A stretch of DNA of 64,000 nucleotides from Martelella mediterranea DSM 17316 (GTDB lineage: Bacteria > Pseudomonadota > Alphaproteobacteria > Rhizobiales > Rhizobiaceae), in NCBI RefSeq assembly GCF_002043005.1, contig NZ_CP020330.1:2932001-2996000 (forward strand), read 5' to 3'. This document shows positions 51,775-59,648 of this stretch, in pieces. The translations under genes and the position numbers were made by a program. The number at the start of each line of letters is the position of its first letter. Position 1 is the first letter of the stretch. The notes under the pieces are model-generated. The model ran no database searches and was not told where the DNA came from. It saw only the letters and a program-made list of their open reading frames with translations.

Positions 51775-52754
51775 TGATGAAGAGCCTGGTGTCCGACCTC
51801 AATCAGGAGAGGGTCGTTTTCCTTCTCTTCGTGCTGATCTTCCTGATTTTCGCGCTAGCATTGCCGGGCTTTCTGAATACCCAGAATCTCGTTCTCCTGA
51901 TGCGCGGCGTCTCCGTTCTCGGCATCCTCAGCGTCGGCATGTGCATCGTCGTCATCGGACGCGGGATCGACCTTTCGATGGTTGCGACGATGGCGCTGTC
52001 AGTGGCCTGGGCGCTGCAGTTGAACGCCGACGGAATGAGCCTCACGATGGCGCTGACGATCGGGATCGCAAGCGCGGTTCTGGTCGGGCTGATCAACGGC
52101 GTGTTGATCGCCTATGCCGAAATCCCACCGATCTTCGCCACGCTCGCCACCGGCGCCTGTGTCTACGGTTTCGGGCGCTTCGCGCTGATCCACAGCGATC
52201 TGGTCTATGTCACGCCCGCCGTTGGCAATCTCGTGGAGCTGGGCCAGGGCCGCTTTCTCGGCCTGCCGATGCCGGTCGTTGTGTTTGCTGCGGTCGCCGC
52301 TTTGGTCGGCGCCATACTGCACTTCACAAAATTCGGCCGCTTCAGCTACGCGGTCGGCGACAATTATGCCACGGCTCGGGTCAGCGGCGTGCCGATCCGC
52401 CATGTGCTCATCGGCCAGTATGTGCTGAGCAGCCTCGTTGCCTTCATCGCCGGCCTGACCCAGGCCATGACCGTCAGCAGCATGAACACCCGGATTTCCG
52501 ATACGTTGCTGATCTACGACGTCATCCTCGTCGTCGTGCTCGGCGGCGTGGGCCTCTCCGGCGGGCGCGGCGGCATCCGCAACGTCATCGTCGGGACTCT
52601 GCTGATCGGCACCTTCCTGAACGGCATGACGATCATGGACGTCCAGTTCACCGTGCAGAACGCCATCAAGGCGGTGATCCTGCTCGTGGCGATCACGATC
52701 GACACGCTCGTCAACCCGCGTGACGAGCAGACCTCACAGCACGGGGATATCTAA
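51774..52754 (+). CDS. Ribose-type (CUT2) ABC transporter permease 1
   Basis: Inner-membrane channel subunit of a sugar-type ABC importer, 326 residues with eight to ten helices. RbsC-like motifs: GRGIDLSMVATMALSVAW (the GIDLS signature), GLINGVLIAYAEIPPIFATLATG and VVLGGVGLSGGRGGIRNVIVGTLLIG. Start set at ATG 51774 (second ATG at 51777); an in-frame GTG at 51678 would add 32 residues. First structural gene of an operon continuing with the binding protein 48 bp on. It differs in sequence from permease 2, so the channel is probably a heterodimer. Confidence 0.9.
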   Translation: MMKSLVSDLNQERVVFLLFVLIFLIFALALPGFLNTQNLVLLMRGVSVLGILSVGMCIVVIGRGIDLSMVATMALSVAWALQLNADGMSLTMALTIGIASAVLVGLINGVLIAYAEIPPIFATLATGACVYGFGRFALIHSDLVYVTPAVGNLVELGQGRFLGLPMPVVVFAAVAALVGAILHFTKFGRFSYAVGDNYATARVSGVPIRHVLIGQYVLSSLVAFIAGLTQAMTVSSMNTRISDTLLIYDVILVVVLGGVGLSGGRGGIRNVIVGTLLIGTFLNGMTIMDVQFTVQNAIKAVILLVAITIDTLVNPRDEQTSQHGDI

Positions 52755-52802
52755 GCCGGCGAGGGGCTGGCGGAAAACCGGAATTCAACAGGAGGAGAAG
52801 GC

Positions 52803-53855
52803 ATGTTTTCATTTCATCAACTGAAGCGGGGGGGCGTTTTCAAGCGGTTCCTGGCGCTCGGAGCTGCAATCGGGCTGGCCGGATTGACGGTTGCTCCGCA
52901 AATCACGGCGGCGCATGCCGAAGGATTGGAGGATCCCACGCTCGCGCCCTATTTCGAAGCCTTCAAGGGCAAGAAGATCGGCTATGTGCCGTTCTCGATG
53001 AGCTTCGATCTCGCGCAGGGCTGGCTCGCCGGCATGCAGAAACAGGCTGACGAACTCGGCTACGAGATCATCGTGCGCGATCCCAACTGGAATACCGATG
53101 TCGGCTCGCAGGCGATGAACCAGCTCATCAACGAAAAGCCCGACATCATCGTCTACATGAACCCCGATCTGCAGTCCTACGCCAAGATCCTGAAGAAGGC
53201 GAAGGCCGCCGGCATCCAGCTCGTGGCTGTGAACCTCAAATCGGTGGTGCCGACCCACTATATCGGCGAGGACTGGCAGCTCAACGGCGCGGCGGAAGCG
53301 GAATACATCGTTTCAAAGTGCGGCGAGGGCACCGGGCGTTCCGGCAAGGTGGCGATCCTGCAGGGCATCCTGACCTCGGCCGCCAGCGCCTACCAGCTTA
53401 AGGGCGTGAGTGACGTCTTCGCCGAGCATCCGGAAATCGAGGTCGTGTCCAACCAGTCCGCCAACTGGGATGCCGGCAAGGCGCATGAGATCACCCAGAC
53501 GGTGCTGCAGCAGCATCCTGATCTCTGCGGCGTCGTCGGCTTCTGGGACGGCATGGACATTGGTGCTGGCGCAGCCGTCAAGGAAGCGAACCTTGCCGAG
53601 CCGGTCTATGTGGTGACGTCGGGCGGGGGCGCCAAGGAAGCGGCCTGCGACAAGCTCCTGGACGGCACCTATTCCGCCTATATGAGCTACGATGTCCGCA
53701 CGATGGCGCATGACATCAACACCGTCATCAAGATTCTCCTGCAGTCCAAACCGCCGGTCGACATGCCGGCCTTCAGCCTGCCGACCGACATGGTCGTGCT
53801 GACGAAGGACAATCTGAAGCCCGATTCCTGCTGGGTGATGGACGACTTCAAGTAA
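52803..53855 (+). CDS. Periplasmic sugar-binding protein of the CUT2 ABC transporter
   Basis: A 350-residue exported solute receptor. Signal peptide about 1-39 (FLALGAAIGLAGLTVAPQITAAHA), then a type I periplasmic-binding fold of the RbsB class: KIGYVPFSMSFDLAQGWLAGMQKQADELGYEI, NQLINEKPDIIVYMNPD, IGEDWQLNGAAEAEYI, GVVGFWDGMDIGAGAAVKEA. A TSGGGAKE segment and SYDVRTMAHDI are in the second lobe. The ligand cannot be assigned. AGGAGGAG precedes ATG 52803. Followed by a strong hairpin that may keep its level above that of the later genes. Confidence 0.93.
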   Translation: MFSFHQLKRGGVFKRFLALGAAIGLAGLTVAPQITAAHAEGLEDPTLAPYFEAFKGKKIGYVPFSMSFDLAQGWLAGMQKQADELGYEIIVRDPNWNTDVGSQAMNQLINEKPDIIVYMNPDLQSYAKILKKAKAAGIQLVAVNLKSVVPTHYIGEDWQLNGAAEAEYIVSKCGEGTGRSGKVAILQGILTSAASAYQLKGVSDVFAEHPEIEVVSNQSANWDAGKAHEITQTVLQQHPDLCGVVGFWDGMDIGAGAAVKEANLAEPVYVVTSGGGAKEAACDKLLDGTYSAYMSYDVRTMAHDINTVIKILLQSKPPVDMPAFSLPTDMVVLTKDNLKPDSCWVMDDFK

Positions 53856-53870
53856 CGCGCGACGCGATCA

Positions 53871-53893
53871 CCGGGCCGGCATTGCCGGCCCGG
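53871..53893 (+). promoter_or_regulatory. Hairpin between binding-protein gene and permease 2
   Basis: Perfect 10-bp stem CCGGGCCGGC (53871-53880), loop ATT, GCCGGCCCGG (53884-53893), with no U-tract. Such intercistronic hairpins after binding-protein genes often protect the upstream message, so partial termination or mRNA stabilisation is likely (inference). Confidence 0.6.
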
Positions 53894-53926
53894 CACACTT
53901 TCCCATTGCTTCGAGATCAGGCCGTC

Positions 53927-56080
53927 ATGGAAACCATCAGTCAATCGTCGAAATCCTCGCAGAGAATTTCGGATATGTTCGTGCGTTGGCGCCACAAATG
54001 GATCCCGACCCATATTTTCGGCGAGCTGCTGTCGAAAAGCTGGATCGACAATATCGTGCCGGCCGCGATCCTGGTCGCCATCATCGTGGTCTTCGGCAGC
54101 ATCGTTCCGAATTTTTTCCTGCCGGCCAATGTCTCCGACGGCACCCGCCAGATCGGCGAGCTCGGCTTCGTCGTGCTGGGCATGATGCTGGTGGTGCTCG
54201 GCGGCGGCATCGATCTCAGCGTCGGCTCCAATTTCGCGCTCGGCAATCTGTTCGCGCTCGCGCTCACCAATATCTTCGGACTGCCGGTTGGCGTTGTCTT
54301 TGTCGCCGTGGTGGCGCTCTGCTCCTTCGTCGGTTTGATCAACGGCCTGCTCGTCGGCGTTTTGAAACTGCGGGCGTTCCTCACGACGCTCGTCATGCTG
54401 ATCGGCATAAGGGCGCTGGTCGATACGCTGCTTCTCGCTTATGCCCTCCAGATTTCCGCCGGATATTACGACAACGCCATCTGGGATTTCCTCGGCGCGG
54501 GCAATATTCTCGGTATTCCGGTCAGCTTCGTGCTGTTCCTGGTGGCGGCCGCGCTGATGCATATCGTCATCAGTCGTACCCGGCTTGGCTGGCACGTGAT
54601 GGCGGTCGGCGGGTCGCGACGGTCGGCGCATAATGCCGGCATCAACGTGCCCTACACAGTCTGCATCACCTATGTGCTTTCCGGCGCGTTCTGCGGCATC
54701 TCGTCGTTCTTTTACGCCGCAAGGCTCGGCAATGGCGGCTCCTATCCGGGCGTCGGCCTGGAGGTTCTGGCGCTGACGGCGGTGATCGTCGGTGGCATAA
54801 GCCTTGGCGGCGGCCGCGGCTCGGTCGCCAAGGCCGTCATCGGGGCGATGATCGTGCAGATCGTCAGCCTGGCGGTGGTGCAGCTTGGCCTGCAGAGCGG
54901 CGCGGGCCAGTTCGTGCTGGGGCTGATCCTGCTCGCGGCAATCGGCTTCGACGTGCGCTGGGTCAAGAACCGCGACAAGATCCTCTCGCGCGTCTACATG
55001 TCGCCGACCTATTACGCGCTGCCCGCGCCACCCTCCACCGATGCGGGAACGGGCTCGCCGTTCGCGGCCAATGACAGGCTGGGTGCTGTCGATATTCACG
55101 GCGTGGGCCAGCTTGACGGCCCGGAGGATGTTATCTTCGACAGCGCCGGCAATCTCTATTGCGGCGACCGTCACGGCAATATCATGCGGCTCGACGGCCC
55201 GGATCACCAGGAAGCCCATGTTTTCGCCCATATCGGCGGCCATCCGCTCGGCATGGCGATCGACGCCCAGGACAATATCGTCGTCTGCGTGGGCGGCATG
55301 GGGCTCTACCGCGTTCACCAGGACAGGACCGTCGAAAAGCTGACCGACGAAACCAACCGCTCGCTATTCTCGATCATCGATGATTCCCGGCTGCGGCTGA
55401 CCGATGATTGCGACATCGCGCCGGACGGCCGGATTTTCTTCAGCGAGGCGACCATTCGGTTTGACATGGCAAGCTGGCCCTCCGATGCGCTTGAAAGCCG
55501 GCCCAGCGGACGGATCGTCTGCTATGATCCGGCGAAGAAATCCACCCACACGGTCGCCCGCAACCTGACGTTCCCGAACGGCATCACGCTTAGCCACAAC
55601 GGTCAGTCGATCCTGTTTGCCGAAAGCTGGGCCTGCCGCATCAGCCGCTACTGGTTCGACGGGCCGAAGGCCGGCAAGGTCGAGCCCGTTGTCGAGAACC
55701 TGCCGGGCTATCCCGACAACATCAACCGGGCGAGCGATGGCACCTACTGGATGGCGGTGATGGGCATGCGCTCGCCGGCGCTCGATCTGGCGCTGCGCAT
55801 GCCGGGCTTCCGCAAGCGGATGGCGCAGGAAGTCTCGGCCGATGAATGGCTTTACCCCAACATCAACAATGGCTGCATCCTGCGCTTCAGCGAAGACGGA
55901 AAGGTGCTGGAAAGCCTCTGGGACAAGGCGGGCGAAAACCACCCGATGATCACCTCGATGCGCGAGCACAAGGGCCGGCTCTATATCGGCGGCATCTTCA
56001 ACAACCGCATCGGCAGCCTGAAGCTCGACGGTGTCGACGAGACCTGGACCGGTTTCTCCAGCTATTGGGGGCGGACATGA
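53927..56080 (+). CDS. ABC permease 2 fused to a strictosidine-synthase/SMP-30-like beta-propeller
   Basis: A 717-residue fusion. Residues about 45-345 are a complete CUT2 permease with the signature LGGGIDLSVGSNFALGN, INGLLVGVLKLRAFLTTLV and VGGISLGGGRGSVAKAVIGAM. A linker (346-385) leads to a six-bladed propeller domain (386-717): LDGPEDVIFDSAGNLYCGDR, LTDDCDIAPDGRIFFSEAT, LTFPNGITLSHNGQSILFAESW, LPGYPDNINRASDGTYWMAV. This domain resembles SMP-30/gluconolactonase and strictosidine-synthase-like proteins, many of which are lactone hydrolases. RbsC-type termini face the cytoplasm, so the propeller should meet the substrate as it enters (inference). A paralogous free propeller overlaps its end by ATGA. 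Confidence 0.9.
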   Translation: METISQSSKSSQRISDMFVRWRHKWIPTHIFGELLSKSWIDNIVPAAILVAIIVVFGSIVPNFFLPANVSDGTRQIGELGFVVLGMMLVVLGGGIDLSVGSNFALGNLFALALTNIFGLPVGVVFVAVVALCSFVGLINGLLVGVLKLRAFLTTLVMLIGIRALVDTLLLAYALQISAGYYDNAIWDFLGAGNILGIPVSFVLFLVAAALMHIVISRTRLGWHVMAVGGSRRSAHNAGINVPYTVCITYVLSGAFCGISSFFYAARLGNGGSYPGVGLEVLALTAVIVGGISLGGGRGSVAKAVIGAMIVQIVSLAVVQLGLQSGAGQFVLGLILLAAIGFDVRWVKNRDKILSRVYMSPTYYALPAPPSTDAGTGSPFAANDRLGAVDIHGVGQLDGPEDVIFDSAGNLYCGDRHGNIMRLDGPDHQEAHVFAHIGGHPLGMAIDAQDNIVVCVGGMGLYRVHQDRTVEKLTDETNRSLFSIIDDSRLRLTDDCDIAPDGRIFFSEATIRFDMASWPSDALESRPSGRIVCYDPAKKSTHTVARNLTFPNGITLSHNGQSILFAESWACRISRYWFDGPKAGKVEPVVENLPGYPDNINRASDGTYWMAVMGMRSPALDLALRMPGFRKRMAQEVSADEWLYPNINNGCILRFSEDGKVLESLWDKAGENHPMITSMREHKGRLYIGGIFNNRIGSLKLDGVDETWTGFSSYWGRT

Positions 56081-57189
56081 TGAATTTTCTGAGCAGGCTC
56101 ATCCGCAGGGACGGCGCGACGGTGCCTTCGATGGACGGCGTGTTGCGTCCGAATTCGAGGCTCGACGAGGCCCCGGTGCTCGCGGCCGCGGCGGAGCCGG
56201 ACAATCTCGCCGCGTCGGGCGACGATCTCGTCTTCTCCAGCGCGAACGCCCTTTACCGGCTGACGCGCGCGACATCCGGAGAGCCGCAACAGATCCATGC
56301 ATTCGAGACCCCGGTGACGGCGCTGGCGTCCGGCTCCGACGGCGCCCTTGCCTTCGGCCTTTCGGGCAATGGCGTCAGGATAGTCGGCGGCGCTCATGAC
56401 GGATTGCAGGTGGACCGCTTCGGCTCATCGCCCGCATTCGGCCCGACCGCGCTTTGTTTCCATGGGCCGCATACGCTGTTCGTGGCGATCGGATCGGCGC
56501 ATAACGAGGCGGGTGAATGGCAGCGCGACCTGATGGAAAGGCGGTCGAGCGGGTCGGTCTGGAAAGTCGATCTGACAAGCGGAGCCGCAGCCGCCATCGC
56601 AACCGGATTGGCGTTTCCCAACGGGGTGCTCGTTCACGATGGCGGGCTGGTGGTTTCGGAAAGCTGGAACCATCGTCTGTTGCGCTTTGATCTCCGGAAG
56701 GCCAATGCCCGCCCGCAGATCGTGGCGGATGATCTTCCGGGCTATCCCGGCCGGCTGTCGGCAAGCGCGGATGGCGGCGCCTGGCTTGCCGTGTTCGCGC
56801 CGCGCAGCCAGCTCATCGAGTTCGTCCTTCGCGAACGCGGCTATTGCGGCCGGATGCTGGCGGAACTGCCGAAGGAATACTGGGTCGCGCCGTCGCTGCG
56901 CTCGGGCCTGTCGTTTCGCGAACCGATGCAGGGCGGGGCCGTGCGGGTCCATGGCATCTACAAGCCCTGGGCGCCGACGCGATCCTACGGGCTTGCGGTT
57001 CGGCTCGGGCCCGACCTTCAGCCATTGCAATCCTTCCACAGTCGCGCGGATGGAAAACGGCATGGCATTGTCAGCCTGTGCGAATGGAACGGCGCGGTGG
57101 TATTCGCCAGCCGGGGCGACGGCGTGATCGGAGCGATAGCGCCCGATACCGACAATGGCGCCCTCGATCATGCGGGAGAGGAACAATGA
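56077..57189 (+). CDS. Strictosidine-synthase/SMP-30-like beta-propeller protein
   Basis: A 370-residue soluble propeller, no signal peptide. It parallels the fused domain of permease 2: GLAFPNGVLVHDGGLVVSESWNHRLLRFDL and DDLPGYPGRLSASADGGAWLAVFAPRS match FPNG ... ESW ... LPGYP ... SDGTYWMAV there. The region equal to LDGPEDVIFD is degenerate here (AAEPDNLAASGDDLVF), so a metal ligand may differ and activity may have changed. ATG 56077 overlaps the upstream stop (ATGA) and its own TGA overlaps the ATPase ATG (57186-57189). Confidence 0.85.
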   Translation: MMNFLSRLIRRDGATVPSMDGVLRPNSRLDEAPVLAAAAEPDNLAASGDDLVFSSANALYRLTRATSGEPQQIHAFETPVTALASGSDGALAFGLSGNGVRIVGGAHDGLQVDRFGSSPAFGPTALCFHGPHTLFVAIGSAHNEAGEWQRDLMERRSSGSVWKVDLTSGAAAAIATGLAFPNGVLVHDGGLVVSESWNHRLLRFDLRKANARPQIVADDLPGYPGRLSASADGGAWLAVFAPRSQLIEFVLRERGYCGRMLAELPKEYWVAPSLRSGLSFREPMQGGAVRVHGIYKPWAPTRSYGLAVRLGPDLQPLQSFHSRADGKRHGIVSLCEWNGAVVFASRGDGVIGAIAPDTDNGALDHAGEEQ

Positions 57190-58682
57190 CGCCTTTGCTC
57201 CAGCTCAAGAAAATTACCAAGGAATACAGGGGCGTACCCGCGATTTCCGATGTTTCGATTGAACTCGAGGCGGGCCGCGTTCACGCGATCCTGGGCGAGA
57301 ACGGGGCAGGCAAATCGACGCTGACGAAAATGATTGCCGGCGCGGTTGCCCCGACCAGCGGCGAAATACTGCTGGATGGCAAGCCGATCACCCTGTCATC
57401 GCCCGGCGATGCGCTGCGGCACGGCATCGCCATGGTGTTTCAGGAGACCAGCCTGGTGCCCTCGCTGACGGTGGCGCAGAACCTGTTTCTCGGCGACGAG
57501 CAGGTCTTCAACCGGTTGCGCGGGCTCTACATCGCCGCGCAGCAATTCCTGCAATCGCTGAACTTTCCGGTGGATCCGACCGCCAATGTCTCGACGCTCG
57601 GCGCGGCCCAGCGGCAGATGGTGGAGATTGCCCGTGCGGTGCGCAAGAACGCGCGCGTCATCATTTTCGATGAACCGACGGCGACGCTGACGCCCGAGGA
57701 AAAGCACTATTTCTTCGAGCTCATCGAGCGGTTGAAACAGCGCAATGTCTCGATCGTCTTCATCTCGCATGCGCTGGAAGAGGCGCTCGCGATCTCCGAC
57801 AGGATCACGGTGCTGCGCGACGGTCAGCACGTTATCACCGACGATACCTCGAAATTCGATCGCGACCTGATCATCCGATCGATGGTTGGTCGAACATTGT
57901 CGAGCCAGTTATATGAACGCGCGGCCGGCCGGCCGACGCGGCCTTACGGCAAGAAGGTGCTGAGCGTGCAGAACCTGTCCATGGGGCGGATGGTGCGCAA
58001 TACCTCCTTTTCGGTCTATGCGGGCCAGATCACCGGCGTTTTCGGGCTGATCGGGTCGGGGCGGACCGAATCCTTCAAGGTCGTGTCGGGCGTCGTGAAG
58101 CGAAACTTCTTTCACGGCGGCATCGTACGGCTGATGGGCAGGGCGGTGCGCTACCGGATTCCCCGGCCGGCGGTGAAGGCGGGCGTTTCCTATGTCACCG
58201 AGGATCGCAAGGTCGAGGGTATTTTCGAGACCATGTCGATTGCCGAGAGTATCCATATCGGGGCGCTGGCCGCCGACAAGGGCGGCTCGTGGTTCGTGAG
58301 CCGGCGCAAGATGCGGCAGCTCGCCGACCACTGGACCAAGGCGCTCTCGGTCAAGTCGATCGATCCCAATGCCCGGGTGCTGGAGCTTTCGGGCGGAAAC
58401 CAGCAGAAGGTGGTGATCGCCAAGGCGCTGGTGCAGGATCCGAATATCGTGATCTTCGACGAGCCGACGCGCGGCGTCGATGTCGGCGCGATTGCCGAAA
58501 TTCACGAGATCATCCAGAAGCTCGCCGATGACGGCCTCGCCGTGGTGGTGATTTCCTCGTACCTGCCGGAAGTGCTCAACCTCTCGGATCGCATCCTGGT
58601 GGCGCGGCAGGGTCGTATTGTCGAGGAGTTCTCGATGGAGGAGGCAAGCGAGGAAAAGATCATGTACGCCGCCGTTCACTGA
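57186..58682 (+). CDS. Sugar ABC transporter ATP-binding protein (two nucleotide-binding domains)
   Basis: A 498-residue RbsA-type ATPase that powers the two permeases. NBD1: Walker A GENGAGKSTLTKM, Walker B VIIFDEPTATLTPEE, with signature TLGAAQRQMVEIARA in place of the usual LSxGQ. NBD2: the usual Walker A place is degenerate (GLIGSGRTES), as normal for this class, with a good LSGGNQQKVVIAKAL and IVIFDEPTRGVDVGA. Start ATG 57186 overlaps the propeller gene stop. Last gene of the operon. Confidence 0.95.
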   Translation: MTPLLQLKKITKEYRGVPAISDVSIELEAGRVHAILGENGAGKSTLTKMIAGAVAPTSGEILLDGKPITLSSPGDALRHGIAMVFQETSLVPSLTVAQNLFLGDEQVFNRLRGLYIAAQQFLQSLNFPVDPTANVSTLGAAQRQMVEIARAVRKNARVIIFDEPTATLTPEEKHYFFELIERLKQRNVSIVFISHALEEALAISDRITVLRDGQHVITDDTSKFDRDLIIRSMVGRTLSSQLYERAAGRPTRPYGKKVLSVQNLSMGRMVRNTSFSVYAGQITGVFGLIGSGRTESFKVVSGVVKRNFFHGGIVRLMGRAVRYRIPRPAVKAGVSYVTEDRKVEGIFETMSIAESIHIGALAADKGGSWFVSRRKMRQLADHWTKALSVKSIDPNARVLELSGGNQQKVVIAKALVQDPNIVIFDEPTRGVDVGAIAEIHEIIQKLADDGLAVVVISSYLPEVLNLSDRILVARQGRIVEEFSMEEASEEKIMYAAVH

Positions 58683-58758
58683 GGTCCGCTTTCTGGTGCA
58701 GAACCGGCAATGCGGATGATGCCTGTGGAGAGGAGACCATGCGAAGGCTTATGTCATA

Positions 58759-58778
58759 TTTTAATATTGTATTATTGT
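58759..58778 (+). promoter_or_regulatory. Shared A+T-rich operator/promoter element, copy 2
   Basis: Identical 20 bases to 51599-51618, located 62 bp before the SDR start in the 158-bp gap after the ATPase gene. A TATATGCTA stretch (58782-58790) just downstream could be the -10 region. The match strongly suggests that both operons answer to one regulator. Confidence 0.75.
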
Positions 58779-58840
58779 CGTTATATGCTACGGATTATTG
58801 AAGCGCGGCGGGAGACCGCGCGAAACGGGAGGTGATTTTC

Positions 58841-59581
58841 ATGCTGGAAGGACTGCGCGCCATCGTCACGGGCGGCGGAAATGGGCTCGGACGCGCGATC
58901 GCGCTCGACCTGATTGCCCGCGGCGCAACCGTCGGCGCATTGGACATTGACGGAGAGGCTTTGTCCCGGATGGCGGACGAGGCTGAGGGCGGCAGGCTTG
59001 TGCCCCTGCGCTGCGACATCTCCGATCGCGGCGCGACAATGGCCGCGATCGAAGGCTTTGCCGAAAACCGCGGGCTCGATATCCTCGTCAACAATGCCGT
59101 GGCGTTCCACTATGCCGAACTGGAGGTCTTTCCCCCCGAAAAGATCGATCGGATGCTGGATGTCGGGCTCAAGGGAACGTTCTGGGCATCGCAGGCGGCC
59201 ATTCCATTTCTGAAAAACAGCGAAAACGCCAGCATCGTCAACCTGTCCTCGATCGCGGTGTCGATCGCGATCGGCACGGCCTCGGTCTACACCTCGATCA
59301 AGGGCGCGCTCGATGCGCTGACCCGCCAGCAGGCGGCTGAACTCGGCCCCAAGGGCATCCGAGTCAATGCCGTCGCGCCCGGTTCCGTGCGCACGCCCGG
59401 CGCGTCCGCCGTCATCACCGACAGCGGTTGGGAGGAGCGGACCGCGAAATCGCTGCTCGGCCGGCTTGCCGAGCCTGAGGATGTCGCCCGCGCGGTGGCG
59501 TTTCTGGCCTCGTCCGATGCCCGCTGCATCACCGGTGTCACGCTCAAGGTGGATTGCGGCATGACGATCAAGGGGGCGTGA
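58841..59581 (+). CDS. Short-chain dehydrogenase/reductase
   Basis: A 246-residue classical SDR oxidoreductase for NAD(P)-dependent alcohol/ketone interconversion. Motifs: AIVTGGGNGLGRAIALDL (cofactor), LVNNAVAFHYAEL, the catalytic Ser in NLSSIAVS, YTSIK (Tyr-Lys), RVNAVAPGSVRTPG. The C-terminal VDCGMTIKG is typical. GGGAGGTGA precedes ATG 58841; an overlapping GTG at 58832 is less likely. First gene of the second operon. Confidence 0.93.
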   Translation: MLEGLRAIVTGGGNGLGRAIALDLIARGATVGALDIDGEALSRMADEAEGGRLVPLRCDISDRGATMAAIEGFAENRGLDILVNNAVAFHYAELEVFPPEKIDRMLDVGLKGTFWASQAAIPFLKNSENASIVNLSSIAVSIAIGTASVYTSIKGALDALTRQQAAELGPKGIRVNAVAPGSVRTPGASAVITDSGWEERTAKSLLGRLAEPEDVARAVAFLASSDARCITGVTLKVDCGMTIKGA

Positions 59582-59648
59582 CGGACGATCGCGCAAAAGC
59601 AGGCAGTCGAAAGGATAGGGCGGATAGCCCGATGGGAGGGAGAATTTC

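Noticed and set aside
53687..55318. A 543-codon open frame antisense to the fused permease
   Set aside because: Asp/Glu/His/Arg-rich with no domain; explained by the codon bias of the sense gene.
57186..58682. Degenerate Walker A in the second ATPase domain as a sign of a dead transporter
   Set aside because: GSGR-type degeneration in the second domain is usual for RbsA-class ATPases; the first domain is intact.
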